Source: Bryoerythrophyllum caledonicum
Taxonomy: Eukaryota > Streptophyta > Bryopsida > Pottiales > Pottiaceae
Direction: 5' to 3'
Assembly (NCBI GenBank): GCA_963971425.1
Contig: OZ020514.1
Coordinates: 43,677,527-43,741,526, forward strand
DNA length: 64,000 nucleotides
This document shows positions 32,723 to 45,016 of this stretch, piece after piece (position 1 is the stretch's first letter; the number at the start of each line of letters is the position of its first letter). The notes below the pieces were generated by a model that saw only the letters and a list, made by a program, of their open reading frames with translations, searched no databases and was not told where the DNA came from. The position numbers and the translations under genes are program-made.

Positions 32723-35700
32723 ATGGCGGTTCTGGTGGGAGCAGCGATACGGACGTTGGTTGTTGTGCAGCCATCGCCTCCGTCGTGCAACTCGTTCGCT
32801 GTGTCGGGGGTGGTATGGGCCCAGCCGTGCAGGTGTGAAATTACTGCAGCGGATGCTCTTCTTTTTCAATTCTTCGAAAAAAAATTCCAGATTTTTCTCC
32901 TTGTATGTAAGAGCAAATCTTCGGTAGCGCTGAATGGCTGAATGTGTTACGAGCCAAGTGGGCGCAGTTATCTGGTGGTTTTATATGGTTTACATCTGTG
33001 GTAACTCTGGCTTTTTTTTCTTGAGTAGCGAATCCTTTGCCTCGTTGATGTGCGATGGGAATTGGTTGAGTTTCAGAGCACTTTTGCATAGAATTCTACA
33101 TACATCCGAATGGTATGTGTTGAGACAGTAAATGGACTTTGCGCTTTAAGAGTATGCTGATTCTGTTGTGTTTGAGCTGATTGCTTCGACTGTTGGACAG
33201 TGGTCTTTCATCCAGATACTAAGTTTATAAGGTTTTCTGTGAATTTTGGTTAGCTGAGAGTATTCGTTTTTTCACGTTTTCTTAGATGAAATATCAAGTT
33301 AAGAGCGCGGATTTTTAATAGAAACAGACAAGAGTTGGTTTGTTGGTGTCCGCACTCTGCGTGTGTGCATGTCGAAATGCAGGATCGTCTTGCACATGCG
33401 TGGGTTTCTAGTTTCCAGTTAAAGTAGCACCAGTGCCGCTGTAGTTTTTTATTTCTATGTTCCTTATCAGAACTTATATTTTTGGAGAACAAGGATGAGC
33501 CATTTGTAGAACTTATCGTTCGTACACTGATTACTCTGATTCTGAATACTATGATATTGACGTGCAGTGGTATTCTTCAATTTTCTAACTTCGAGCACGA
33601 AAGATCCTAAGTACGGTTTAATTTCGACTGAACCTTGAGATGGAACCTGATTAATTTATCTTCACCTTCTACTGTGTTGTGAATTTGCCAGGATCCGCCA
33701 TGGTGTTCTTTGTGGCTATTTGTCAAGTTCGTTCTTTGCTTCAGAAACAGCGTTCTCTTTCAGGACTCCCCCACTGCTAAGGCATCACCAGCCACCAAAT
33801 GGAAGTCTTACTGTTCGTGCTGATGCAGTAAGATCTGTATTTTTGAGTCTTTTTACTTCTCTTTCATATGCTTACTGTTAAGTAGGAATCGTTTGTCGAA
33901 AGTATTTTATTTTTAGTCTGAAGAACCAGAAATATTGTGATGTCACCTATTTCTGAAAGGATTGTCTTAACCTTCTGTTAACAATCTTGAAATATTTGGT
34001 AAGTAGAGACGTTGTAACTTCAATCCTTGACATCCATTCTTGTTGTCGCAGGGCTACTACGCAACACTTGGAGTGTCAAAAATAGCTGACAAGGCAGAGA
34101 TCAAAAGTGGTTTGTATCTGTCAGACTTGTACTTTCCTATGAGCTAATTATACCGTTAAAATCGCAGCACCTTTGTTTCTTTGCTGAAAATAGTTTTGTA
34201 GCAGTAATAAATAAGCAGATGTCTCTCTCTCTCATAATTATTAGTGCTCCTTTCGTTTCATTTTGAGATGATTGTACAGTATTTTGTGCACTTAAGTAAA
34301 CGCACTCACCGTTAAGTGTTCAAAGAAAAACGAGAATTTGACTTATTTTCACTCGCTTCTATTTTCTGATCTAGGTTTACTCTAGACCACCGCAATTTGA
34401 GTGTATGCAATTCTTTGTCTTTCCACGTAGTATTTTGATATGAATTTATCTTTGTCTAGATTGAGGTTTGTCTATGTGTATCGTAGTAGTTTTCCACGTC
34501 AACTTGTATGTTAATAATCGTTCGACCTTTATTTCAGTCGTACATTATATCAGCCGGTGGAGTTTTTTTCCTTTTCCGTTATGGGAAATTTCTCTTCGTA
34601 AAGTTTCAGATTTTCAGCAATATTGATCATTGCTGTGACTAGCATTTGCTGATGTTTCCTGCTGTCTGGCCTGTCGCAGCTTATCGTAAACTTGCAAGGC
34701 AGTTTCACCCAGATGTAAACAAGTAAGTTATGCCTGGGTGATTGGCTTGGTTTTCCTTCATATTTCTTCGCCATCTAAAGTAGTATTCTTCTGAACAGCA
34801 AAGCCTTTTAGATTTGGTTGGAAACGATGACTGCCACTCATGTATATGCTTGTTTGCAGAGACCCTGGAGCAGAACAAAAATTCAAGGATATCAGTAATG
34901 CGTACGAGGTAATAACAATGTTTATTTGAACTTCTCGTTTAAGATATATAATTATAACTGCAAGTAGCTCTTCACTCAATCACAAACAACATTCAGGTAA
35001 TATTCATCTTGAACCGCATTTGAGAGTGTAAGCCGTGTAAGCAGAGCACGTTAACCTTGAAACGTGACTTTGTATACAATATGAATTTCGCCCTGTTGTG
35101 TATGTGTTTTACAGGTTCCTATCGTTTTGCTGAGTTTGCAGGTTCTCTGTGATGACGAGAGGCGATCAATCTATGATCGATTCGGTGAAGATGGACTAAA
35201 AGGCCAGGGCGCTGGTGGGCCCGGGGTATGTATATGAACGCCTTAGTAGGTTGTGTATATTCACTAGCTCTAGTCTAAGTCCCAATTGTTCCTGCACAAG
35301 CAGGTGAAGCGGCTCATATTCTCTACATGTTTTGCTTGGTGCAGGATTTTAATAATCCATTTGACCTTTTTGAGACTTTCTTTGGAGGTATGGGCGGTAG
35401 AGGCTCTCGTCAAACTCGAAATAGGCCAATGCAAGGTGACGATGAGCGATTCGATCTACTTCTGGACTTCAAGGAAGCTGTCTTTGGCGTAGAAAAGGAT
35501 ATAGAAGTAACGAGATTGGAAGGATGCACCGCATGCGGTGGTTCTGGAGCAAAACCAGGTACAACGCCCTCGTTGTGCAAAACCTGTGGAGGTCAAGGAC
35601 AAGTGATGACAACCGCCCAAACTCCTCTAGGAGATTTCCGGCAGGTGAGTATTTAAGGGATCTGTAAAGACACACGGTTGCAAGGTCCCCATGCTTTCTA

Positions 35701-36335
35701 TTTGAGTGTACTTCGACTTTCCTTAGAAATACTCCCGCTTCTCTCTGTGACTTCCAGACTCCAGTATTTGTGTGATTCCTTCTGCAATTGTTTATTCGCA
35801 GGTGTCAACATGTCCTGCATGTGGGGGTTCCGGAGAGATCTCGACACCATGTTCATCGTGTTTGGGCGATGGCCGTGTAAGAAAGAGTAAACGGATAAGT
35901 TTGAAGATACCAGCTGGTGTCGACGAAGGTAGTAGGCTTCGGGTGAGATCCGAGGGTAACGCTGGTCGTAAAGGTGGGCCCCCTGGTGACCTTTACGTTT
36001 TCATAACTGTCAAGTCTGATCCGGAGCTGAAGAGAGATGGTAACAACATTTACGTCTCAGCCAAGGTCTCTTATATAAATGCAATTTTAGGAACCATTGT
36101 GAAAGTGCCCACAGTAGATGGCACAGTAGACTTGAAGATCCCTGCAGGCACACAACCTGGAACCACTTTAGTGATGACTAAAAGAGGCGTCCCCTTATTA
36201 GGTAAGCCTAACTTGCGAGGTGATGAGTTAGTTAAGGTTCAAGTTGAAATTCCTAAGAAACTGAGTTTGGAGGAGAGACGGCTTATTGAACAGCTTGCAG
36301 ATATGGCAAGACCTAAAGCTGGTAGCTCCAGGTGA
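32723..36335 (+). CDS. Plastid-targeted DnaJ (type I J-protein, DJA5/DJA6-like), 8 exons, 437 aa
   Basis: Type I J-proteins deliver substrates to Hsp70. The plastid DJA5/DJA6 group of Arabidopsis is also implicated in iron-sulphur cluster assembly. Exons: 32,723-32,832; 33,692-33,827; 34,052-34,109; 34,680-34,722; 34,860-34,908; 35,142-35,225; 35,345-35,644; 35,802-36,335 (TGA). All have GT-AG ends and matching phases; the total is 1,314 nt. Residues 1-82 are a Ser/Arg-rich, acid-poor leader ending TVRADA, as expected for a chloroplast transit peptide. The J domain starts at [10 protein letters not shown] (83), with HPD at 111-113. A short Gly-rich linker contains [12 protein letters not shown]. 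Four CxxCxGxG-type zinc motifs follow at 221 (CTACGGSG), 238 (CKTCGGQG), 264 (CPACGGSG) and 278 (CSSCLGDG). The C-terminal substrate domain ends in PKAGSSR. No defect is seen. The first ATG fits because exon 1 joins in phase to the leader. Confidence 0.93.
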
Positions 36336-36797
36336 ACCATTCTAGATGGATTAGTCAGCCTGTATCACAAGGTATTTTTGTAGCTTCGATTTTGGGTTCG
36401 AACTAATGGAAAATTTATCTAGTACTGGTCCCTTTAATGAGTCAGGTATGTCTGCTTCGTTCTTCAAGTAACGTGAAATCATTACGTTCTCCAGTTCCGG
36501 CCACGCAAACGTGCTGAGAAACTTTTCGCGCCATTTTTTTATCTCAAGTGACTTCAAGAGACTCATGAATGTTGTCAATTGCCCCACCTCCTGTGCCTTC
36601 TTGAATTCATAACTGGTTCTCTCAGCCGCTGTGATATTTTGTTAGTCTACTCATCTACTGCCATTTTACTTTTGATTATTGACATCGTCACGAAGTTTCG
36701 AAAATTGTTGCTTTGCCGTGTCCATTATCCTTGCACATTCAAACCAATCCATGTGACAGCACAATTCCTCAATGTGTACAACAATGCTCATGCCTTA

Positions 36798-37281
36798 CTG
36801 CATCTCCACCCTATACTGCAAACCGCCAAAGTGCCAGTGCAGGGTGCGTGGAGTGCCCACACCGCATGCCCCAAAACGGGGTATCGGTGCGGGAAACTGC
36901 CATTCTCGGAGCCCCGTATTGGGAACTGGGGTTCGGCACCCAACTCCCCGGGGTTTGCAGTTTCGCCCCCCCACTCCCCGCATGCCGCGTGGCATGCCAG
37001 GAGTAAAGTGGTCTGAATTTTTTTTTATTTCTTTTTTTAAAATTAAAAATATATTCCGAATTTTTTTTGAAAAAAAATCAAAAGAAAACAGTGGGACAAA
37101 AAAGATTTTTTTTAAAAAAAAATCAATTTTTTTTTTAAAAATAAAAAAATCCTGAAGCTGCCGGCTAGCTACAGCTGGCTGCGGGTGCGGGGAGGGGAGG
37201 ATAACTCTCCCCCGTCTCCCTTGGCCCACACCTAAATCTCCCCCTGGTGTGGGAGTTTCCCCGCCAAGGGTGGAGATGCTC
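36798..37281. mobile_element. Tourist-like MITE, 484 bp, TTA target duplication
   Basis: The ends ctgcatctccaccct (left) and, reversed, gagcatctccaccct (right) form terminal inverted repeats of about 15 bp. They are flanked by TTA on both sides (36,795-36,797 and 37,282-37,284). The interior has poly-T/poly-A runs and no conserved ORF. It sits 460 bp after the DnaJ stop codon. Confidence 0.7.
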
Positions 37282-37284
37282 TTA

Positions 37285-38200
37285 TACTGTACCTCGGTAT
37301 AGTTCCAATACACTTTTTAATCGTGTAGCCCTGCCACCTCGACGTACACCTAGACCCTTGTTATTGCCCTACTAGGGTTGGTACCCGTCATCCCGACAGG
37401 AAAAGCGGAGGGTGGTGTGAAAAATTTACATTTGTATGTTTTGTACTTTAAAACCTATAAGCTCAAATCGAATCTAAATGGAAAAGTACTTATATTTTTG
37501 GAGTGCATGTAAACGTTACCCTAGTTTAAATCCACTCCAAAAATAAAGTACTTTTGTTTTACATTTGCATTTTGATCGACCCTTTGTGCACATAAGTATC
37601 ACTTGCCTAATATAGGAGGAGAAAACCCTTCACATCAAGAGGTCAAAATCAAGAGATATTAAGTTACTACCTACCATCAAGAGTCAAGAAGAGTGCATTA
37701 CTGTGCCTCACCCTTCACATCAAGAGGTCAAAATCAAGAAAGAGAGGTCACGTGACCGGGAGCGGTGGACGGACAAATCGACGCCTATTATATAGGTAGA
37801 TATATAAAATATGCCTATTTATACAACAAATTTTCAAATGAAGAACTACTACCTAAAACCAACAAATGCCAATTACAAATTAATGCAATTAGCACTACAT
37901 GCTAGAAAGTTGACATGTTAGAAAGTTTGGGTGTCACTTTCAATTTGGTGCCACAAGCGTTCGCCCCGCATCGTCATGCCAACTGTGGAAGACTAAAGAG
38001 CGTAATTGTTTGCGCCATGCAACTTCGTTTCTCTTGAAGCTCTCTGCCAGTAAGTGTAGGATCACTAAAAGGTTGAAGGGCAATAGTAGAGGTTCTATGA
38101 ATGACCTAGGTCTTTGGAGCCAACATCGGCCGAGTCGGAAGCATGTGAATCATCAGCCACCACCTGCACAGTCGCAACTGTAGCACACGCGGCAAGGGCA
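37285..38200. other. Non-coding stretch with a 30-bp direct repeat
   Basis: 'cccttcacatcaagaggtca' plus 'aaatcaaga' occurs at about 37,627 and again at about 37,710. No gene was recognised. Part could be LTR of the copia element that follows, but no second LTR exists in the window. Confidence 0.4.
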
Positions 38201-40250
38201 CAGTCAATCTAAACGTCACACAAGATCCTTTACAAGTGGAGGATCAGAAAACCAGAGCAATGCGGATCATCATCTCTACTGTCAAGGACTCAGTTCTTTC
38301 CCACATCATGCACTTTAGAGATCCTAAACAAAAATGGGACAAACTTCGTACACTCTTTGAGTCTAAACAAACAATAGGAAGCTGACCATAAAAACTCAGC
38401 TGTATAACCTTAGAATGTCTAACAAAACAAGCATCAAAGACAAAATAAGCATTGAAAGGATTCTCATGTCTCCTAGAGTCTTGGTCACTCTATTGTCAAT
38501 TCATGGGTGCTTGGGAAACTCCTGTGTCATACACGGAGCTGCAAGCACTACACCTACAGGAAGACGAACGTAGCTCACGTTACAAGACCAGAGACTCTCA
38601 AGAGGATGCTCTCAATATTGGGAGCATCAAACCTCATGGAAGAGGAGGTCGCGAAGGTAGAGGCTCCGGGAGACCCAACCCAGACAGTGGCGGCAAGGAT
38701 AACCACAGCAGCGGCTACTCGGTGGCAAACGGCGGCGGCTCGAGGTCACATGGCGGCAGCTCTGCGGCAGGAGGCAAAAACTCAAACAACAACTCACGAG
38801 GTAGGGCTCATCAAATCAGGGACGTCAAAATTCCTCCACTCAAAGCTATGATCAGGGGGTATGCCATGAATGTGGCAGCCCTGATCACTGGGCCGATACT
38901 TGTGAGATCCGCTATCACAAGAATAAGCTGAGGAAGTTGCCCAGTCAAGAATCAATTTGGAAGCGAAGCGAAGCTCACAGGCGGAAGCTGCAGAAACAGA
39001 AGTAGTTGAGGAAGACCAAGCCGAAGAGACAAATAAAGAGCAAAAGGTCTATGCTACTAAAATCATTGCCTACTCATCCCCCAGCAACCGGTACCTAGAC
39101 AGTGGCACCACAACTCACGTCACAGGTTACAAGAACCTACTCATCAATATACGGCGAGGACCAAATTCCCAGAATACTATCGCCAACAGACGCTCTTCCT
39201 TTGTGAACGTCACAGGGTGGAGTCACACTTCCTAAAAATAAAAGGATTCTCACGTGCCGAGCTTATGCAAAAATCTCCTATCTGTCGATAAATTTGCTGA
39301 TGATGGTCATTTCACCCTTTTCAGCCCGCGAAATTTTTGGATGTTCCATAGAGACGATCCTAACAAGGTCATGCTAGTTGGAACTAGATCTCACTCCAAT
39401 AGTCTCTACAGGCTTAACACGTCACTAGTGGAGTCAGTCACAGCTAAGTGGAGTCAGTCCTTGAGAAACAACACATCACAAACCTCACAAACCTCACCAC
39501 CCTTAGACCTGGTACACTCCGACCTATGCGGCCCTTTCCCAAACACCTCTCTAGTAGGCTTCCGCTATGTTCTCACGTTTCGTGACGGATTTGCCTAAAG
39601 ACCCCGGTCGAGCGTTGCACCAAGCCTCAGACTTGGAAGGAGTGGGGGAGGGTAGGGACAAAACCAGCCCCTACTTTTATGTTGGAGGGGGGCCCTATTT
39701 GATCCAAGAGGGGTTGGCATGGGTGACATGGGGCCGCAAGCCCCAATTTTGGCAAAAAAGTTTCCAAAAAAAGCCTCTAGAATCCTAAAACGGGCAGGGC
39801 TAGAAAAGTGGACCCATCTAAAGCTGAGGTTTGGTGCAACGCTTGACCAGGGTCAATAAGGAGATCCTTTGGTAAGGACTACTCTAGACACACTTGGGAC
39901 TACTTCATACCTGCCAAGAACGACACGTATACAATATTTCAAAACTTTCAGCGCAAGGTGGAAAAGCAAACTCCGTGTAGATCGGGGAAGTGAACACTTA
40001 TCCATCGACTTCAAGAACTATTGCACAAAGGAAGGAATCACACGCCATCTCACAGTTGTACACACGCCGCTACAATAAGGCATTATTATTTAGAGCGGAC
40101 TTACGACAATTGTATGGAAAGAAGCACTGCGCACAGCTACATATATCTCTAATCCAACCACTACGCTCTATCTATGACAACTCCTCATGAATGCTTCACA
40201 GGCACCAAACTAGATATCTTCCACCTCCGCATATATGGGTGTCAGACGCA
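38200..40250 (+). pseudogene. Truncated Ty1/copia retroelement: gag, protease and part of integrase
   Basis: The order is that of a copia polyprotein. Gag has a UBN2-type stretch ('DKLRTLFESKQT', about 38,340; 'QLYNLRMSNKTSIKDKI', about 38,400) and a zinc knuckle CHECGSPDHWADTC (about 38,868-38,910). The protease active site is YLDSGTTTHVTG (about 39,090-39,125). The GAG-pre-integrase region is around 39,254-39,470. Integrase start is 'LVHSDLCGPF' (about 39,513), resuming after a MITE at 'TWDYFIPAKNDTY' (about 39,897). The DRGSEHLSIDFKNYC motif (about 39,980) and 'HECFTGTKLDIFHLRIYGC' (about 40,185-40,243) follow. Reverse transcriptase and RNase H are absent. Multiple stops and frameshifts make it a dead 5' fragment. 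Confidence 0.85.
39600..39854. mobile_element. MITE, about 255 bp, inserted in the copia integrase
   Basis: Terminal inverted repeats of about 30 bp: left GACCCCGGTCGAGCGTTGCA, right (reversed) GACCCTGGTCAAGCGTTGCA, both continuing CCAA.CCTCAG. The copia reading is interrupted exactly here, between 'FRDGFA' and 'HTWDYF'. No target duplication could be fixed with confidence, and there is no coding capacity. Confidence 0.85.
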
Positions 40251-40259
40251 ACGTCGTTG

Positions 40260-41200
40260 TCTTGTGAGCGGTATGCAGTCAACAGCTAATAGTGAGCAGA
40301 AAAAACCTAAAAACGGGATAAAAACGCAGTTTTTTAAAAAAAAGATTTTGAAGGAAATTAATGGTATAACTATAAATTTTGACAGAAAATGTTGGAAAAT
40401 TTTCTAAATTAAAAATGTCTCCTATAGCTGTGGATACATTAACCATTGACAATTTTTTTCCCTTTCTTCACTCTTGTCCCCAAATTGTAATCATGAATTT
40501 TGATATTTATTTCCTCTAAACAATAACATTTATAGGGACCTTATTTACACAAAATTGAAATTTGAAAACCTCAAAAGAAAACGAAGTTCTTAAGTAGTGG
40601 ATGTGGAGTAAGATAATTTATTCGTCAAAACAACATGACAAGATGATTCTACTAATTTAGCAACAATCCGAGATGACTCTAAACTACCGGGAAATGGTGG
40701 GAAATACCCAGTTTTCCAAATGGAATGGTTGCGGGTTCAAGTCCAAGCTGTGATATGGTGTCTCTACTTAACGGAATTGCCATGAGTTGCCAACATAGCA
40801 CCTCGTGCACGGCAAAACATAAAAAAATAGAAATAACTAGTTCCATATCCATGAGATGCAATACCAATTCAACCTATTCAAATACGAGGTGTCTAGAAAT
40901 AGAGATAGTGATGAAGAATAAGACTTCCTTGCATTTGTCAAGCTTGTACCACGATATTAGCAAGCTCCAATATGCGCATAACTTCTTTATAGTTGTAGCT
41001 TGGGGCATGCATTAATAAGTCCTCCTTGTAGTCCATCTTACATAAGTAACGTAAGGTGTTATACCCATGCTCCATTGCCCCTTCTTCCCCAACTCCTTTG
41101 ATTGCATCTTCAAAAAATCAGGGCATCACCATCCCTAGAGATCCGTGAATGTGATGCAAAAGGGATTTTCCTTCCTGGTGTCAACAATGATAACGCATCC
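40260..41200. other. AT-rich stretch without a gene
   Basis: Only short ORFs. 'gcgggttcaagtcc' near 40,731 resembles a tRNA B-box, but no full tRNA fold was evident. Confidence 0.4.
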
Positions 41201-42114
41201 CTATCCTGGATACGATATGGCTTTCAGATTGGATACATTACAATTATTCATCAACGCGGCGCTTGACCACTTGTTTTGATGCTCAACCGACGGCGCATCC
41301 ACTATTCTGCGAGTTTGGTCGCCGTTGCAAAAGGTATGGTATGAATCCGGATTCTTTGGAATGCAGATGTGGGACCACCAATGAGGCATATTCAAAGACA
41401 CCTGAAATTGTTTTTGAGGTGATAAAGCTGCACGTTGCTTTAGCTGAAAACTTGCTTCTTCCAACGAGAAAACCTCTTGTATTGTCAAATTAGTGCCAAC
41501 CTTCACCGCCCATGTCATTGGAACTGATGGCCAATCTACCACATATGGTTTCTTTGAGCCATTCACGCACTGACCAATATCATCAGCACAAAACCAAAAC
41601 TCAATGGAAATATTCCGAGGTATTTGAATTCCTTCTTCCTACCAACATATGTTGGGGCTGATGTACCATGGCTCCTACACCCAACTCTAGCATCCCACTT
41701 CTCATCAGTGTGTGTCTGCAATGTCCAACATTCTTCGTGAGAGGTCATCAAGAGGCGGACAATGTGCCACTTTGACGGATCACAGCTGGATTCCAACACT
41801 GATGTGGTGTGTTGGACTCTGAAGTCTTGTCCACTTAGGGCCTCTTCGATCCGCGCTTGAGTCACTCTTGTGCCATCCCGTGGAATTGAGTAATTCACCG
41901 TATTAGATTGGTGGGAGTCGTGATTGGAACCGGGTGGCATGTCAAGCTTGCTTTTGGTATACCTATAAATCTTCACCTCTTGAAGCCCGCCCGTCTTTGT
42001 AAAAAGATCCTCCACCCCAGGGAAACTCTTGAAGGCTTCTGCTATGAGTTTGGGATCACCTAAACATTGGGCAAATCTTAAACGAAGCATACCTTTGTCT
42101 GGACCTTTCCTCAA
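41201..42114 (-). CDS. Unknown protein pair, possibly one broken gene
   Basis: Two minus-strand frames of 183 and 121 residues meet at 41,563-41,566 with overlapping stop and start (TGAATG). The first reads 'FAQCLGDPKLIAEAFKSFPGVEDLF' (split across residues) and then a polar region. The second holds 'VVDWPSVPMTWAVKVGTNLTIQEVF'. The first starts without an ATG, so it is either an internal exon or a remnant. I recognise no domain. The overlap may reflect a frameshift or an intron rather than two genes. Confidence 0.35.
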
Positions 42115-42782
42115 GGTGCCTCTTTTTAACCATGCTCAATACGTAGTGATTTGCATGAAAGCCTGCATGAGGTCATCCACGATAGCCGCGTATAAACACG
42201 TAATAGGATGAAAGTCCACTAAGGTGGTATATAAATAGTGTCACAAATGGCTTTGGAAAAAGTCACAAACCTTGTACTGCCCATAAGTGGAAAATTTGTG
42301 GGATCAACCTTTGAATTCTACTGATGGAATGTAGAAGGTAACTTGAATAAAAGGGTGGAAACCAGAGGCAAGTTTAGTTTTGACTAACGGTTTGGCCAAT
42401 CTAGGTATATCTTTCAGATGTACATACTTGTCACAGGTATACAAAATCCAACAAATATACTGATTTTGAGAGTTCTAGGAAGTAAAATACTTTGAAACTT
42501 GTATGACACATCCAAGCCACAATGTGTTCATATATTTTGATTGGAAATTCTAGATCGGCAAGTTATTTTCACTTTTATTGCTAAAAAACATGCTATTTGT
42601 TCAAGGCTCATAAAATAGGGATCACTGTTGTTTCCTGCTTTGAATTCTTATCGAATCAGATACATCGTACAGTAATCCATCTTCGAACATAAATTTTTCC
42701 TACAAAAAAGTTTTTCTTCTATAAATTTGGGTCAAATCAAGTTTTCCGGGGTCTGCTTTTCTTCATATACTTCGCTGTATGT
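42115..42782. other. No recognised feature
   Basis: AT-rich, short chance ORFs only. Confidence 0.35.
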
Positions 42783-44643
42783 ATGGTATATTTTCCATAC
42801 CCTACGATATGTAATATACTGAAACACGGGAAAAGAGTGGGCAGCTTAGATCGCGACACGTGCCTTCCTCAAATGCACAAACGTTGTCAGTCAAATGGTA
42901 GTGAATATTTAGTTGAACTACCTGGTATCCAAGACTTTAATGTGGACGACGCTCTAACTTTGCAGAGTTGCATGGCCACCGTAACGTCATTACTTGGGTG
43001 TAGACTGTGTGCGGCGGTGGTGAAGATGGTCTCTGCGCCGAAAGGTGGTGAAGATGGTCTCTGCGCTAGCGTAACTTCTTGGAGCATGCTCCATGCAACA
43101 TGCGCCGGAAGGAAAAATCAGAACCCTGCAAGGAATCCACGAAAATCGCACACCGGTGACCGCCTACAAAGGTACCACGTAAGTCTCTGAGATCTTCCAC
43201 TTATTGAATGTCGTTGAAGTTTCGGTGAGGCCAGATTGTCTTCGGCTCTTGGCTGAGTTGTATGACCCAAATACATTGACTTCTAGGTCGGGAGAAGATG
43301 GCGCTCCAGTACGTGTTGTACTGATAGAGAGAAGCCGACTATACCTGGGGCAATTAGAGTGTGAAGTACGCGTAGTTAGGTCGTCATTCCTCAATGACTC
43401 TGCAGACGCCAAGCCGAGGAATGTTTACGAGACCTACGAAAAGCGATCAGTGGGACGGTCGCATACTAGTCAAGTTTTCTGACTCTTCCACACTCTGAGG
43501 TAATTTTGGTGCTATTTGTTTAGGGTCTGTTCTGAGTTAGAAGGTCTACTCATCTGTATAGACGTCGTTAACCACTACGTGATGTGCAAGGGGAAAATAA
43601 GAGGTTGGATCTACAACGCACATCAAAGTGGTTTGAAATCAGTTTCATGGTGATATGCATATGACATGCAGGTTGAAGGAGGTTGCGGCTTGTCAGTGAG
43701 AAGGGATTGTGCAACACGCGATACTTCTTGTAATGGGTGTTGCTTTAAGGGCATCATGCTCGAACATGTGGGCTGTCATCGAAATGAAGATAGGGTTCGG
43801 ACCAGGGGACTATCAGGCAGGTGTGTGTGTGCTGTAGTTTATTCAATTTTTGAAAGTTGTAGTGAAGAGTAGAAAATTGCAACTTAACTGATGTGATGTT
43901 TGTATTGCCTTTTCAGACTGCCGAGGCTTTCCAGAAGGCACTGAGATAGGATAAAGTGTACATCAAAGGGATTTGCATACGCAAAGAAACCGAGTTCTAG
44001 CACTCCAAAGCCTTCATACAACAATGTAGATATTTCCTCCACACAGAACATAGGTGATAGTTCGGATATATCATATACTGAGAAACATGGGGACTACAAT
44101 GCCAACGTGAAGTTTAAGGTACCAACTCCTGCACTTTTTGTGGATTTTTTCATAGTAGAGGCGCGAGAATATCTTCAGAAACTTCCTCACTCGGTTTTCC
44201 AGGTTATAGTAACTTTGTGCCGCCATGTATTGCAGGGAAAAGATGCTGGTCAGAGAGTTGAAAAGACCTCAGTGGTCCGGTTGAGCAATGTAGGTGCTGA
44301 AGTTGGTGCCGAGAAGATACAAGCCGCTTGTGAGTTGATTGGCCGGGTCGAGAAAGTCTTCGTACGACGCGATTGTTCATTCGACGGATATTTTCATCAG
44401 ACAGAGTTGGGGAAAATGCCACGAATCATGAGTAGGTACAACTGATTCGAGTTGTGGAGTGGCTGAGTTGCAAGTCTCGCATGATTTTTTGGTACTCACA
44501 CTTTTATTTGTGGATGTCTTAATGTGGTGTGGACTGTATTTTGGTACAGGCTGAACGAGGTGCGATTGGGAGGGCAGCTCTTGCCAGGGCAGCCGTCATC
44601 TTATATCGATACCAACTCATACTTGTCTTTAAGGCGATGAAAC
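42783..44643 (+). CDS. RRM-like gene fragment, multi-exon, probably decayed
   Basis: The best part is the 3' end. An exon at 44,237-44,432 (after ttgcag) encodes 'KTSVVRLSNVG', an α-helical stretch 'AEKIQAACELIG', 'VEKVFVRRDCSFDGYF' and 'MPRIMSR'. A GT-AG intron (44,433-44,550) leads in phase to 'LNEVRLGGQLLPGQP' and a TGA near 44,640. The β-α-β order and the LNxxxLGGQxLxxxP ending are RRM-like, i.e. RNA binding. An upstream Ser/Lys-rich exon ends 'NANVKFK' at about 44,118 and joins in phase. Further upstream are frames at 42,783-43,190, 43,204-43,482 and 43,669-43,820 (Cys-rich). At least one stop (about 43,948) interrupts the exon that contains 'SRRH'. The overall model is uncertain. Confidence 0.4.
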
Positions 44644-45016
44644 CAGGGGACATGATCGACAATAAGACTGACGTGGACTACATTTGAAGGGACAGTCATA
44701 GTATCTCTAGTATAAAACCTGGAAATACTGAGGTCATAGGTATAGCCACATGGCATTGAGGTTAACAATTGATAGATTTCCTAAACCTAGTACGACATAT
44801 ACTACTACGTACTAATAGTGACAGAGTCTCTGCTCTACGGTGTGTTGTATATATACTTGAATATAATGCATTGGTAGCTAAACTTTTGTTATTTAGAATA
44901 AATGTATAGTCCTATCTGCATAATGTGGGTGGCTTAGCTTTATTTAAGTTGTTCAAGGTATATTGGTATGCTTTGTACATTATGATGCTTACTTTGGTAA
45001 TGTGTGCATAGTAGAA

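Noticed and set aside
40725..40745. tRNA gene
   Set aside because: Only a B-box-like 'ggttcaagtcc' is present; no acceptor stem or A box pairs with it.
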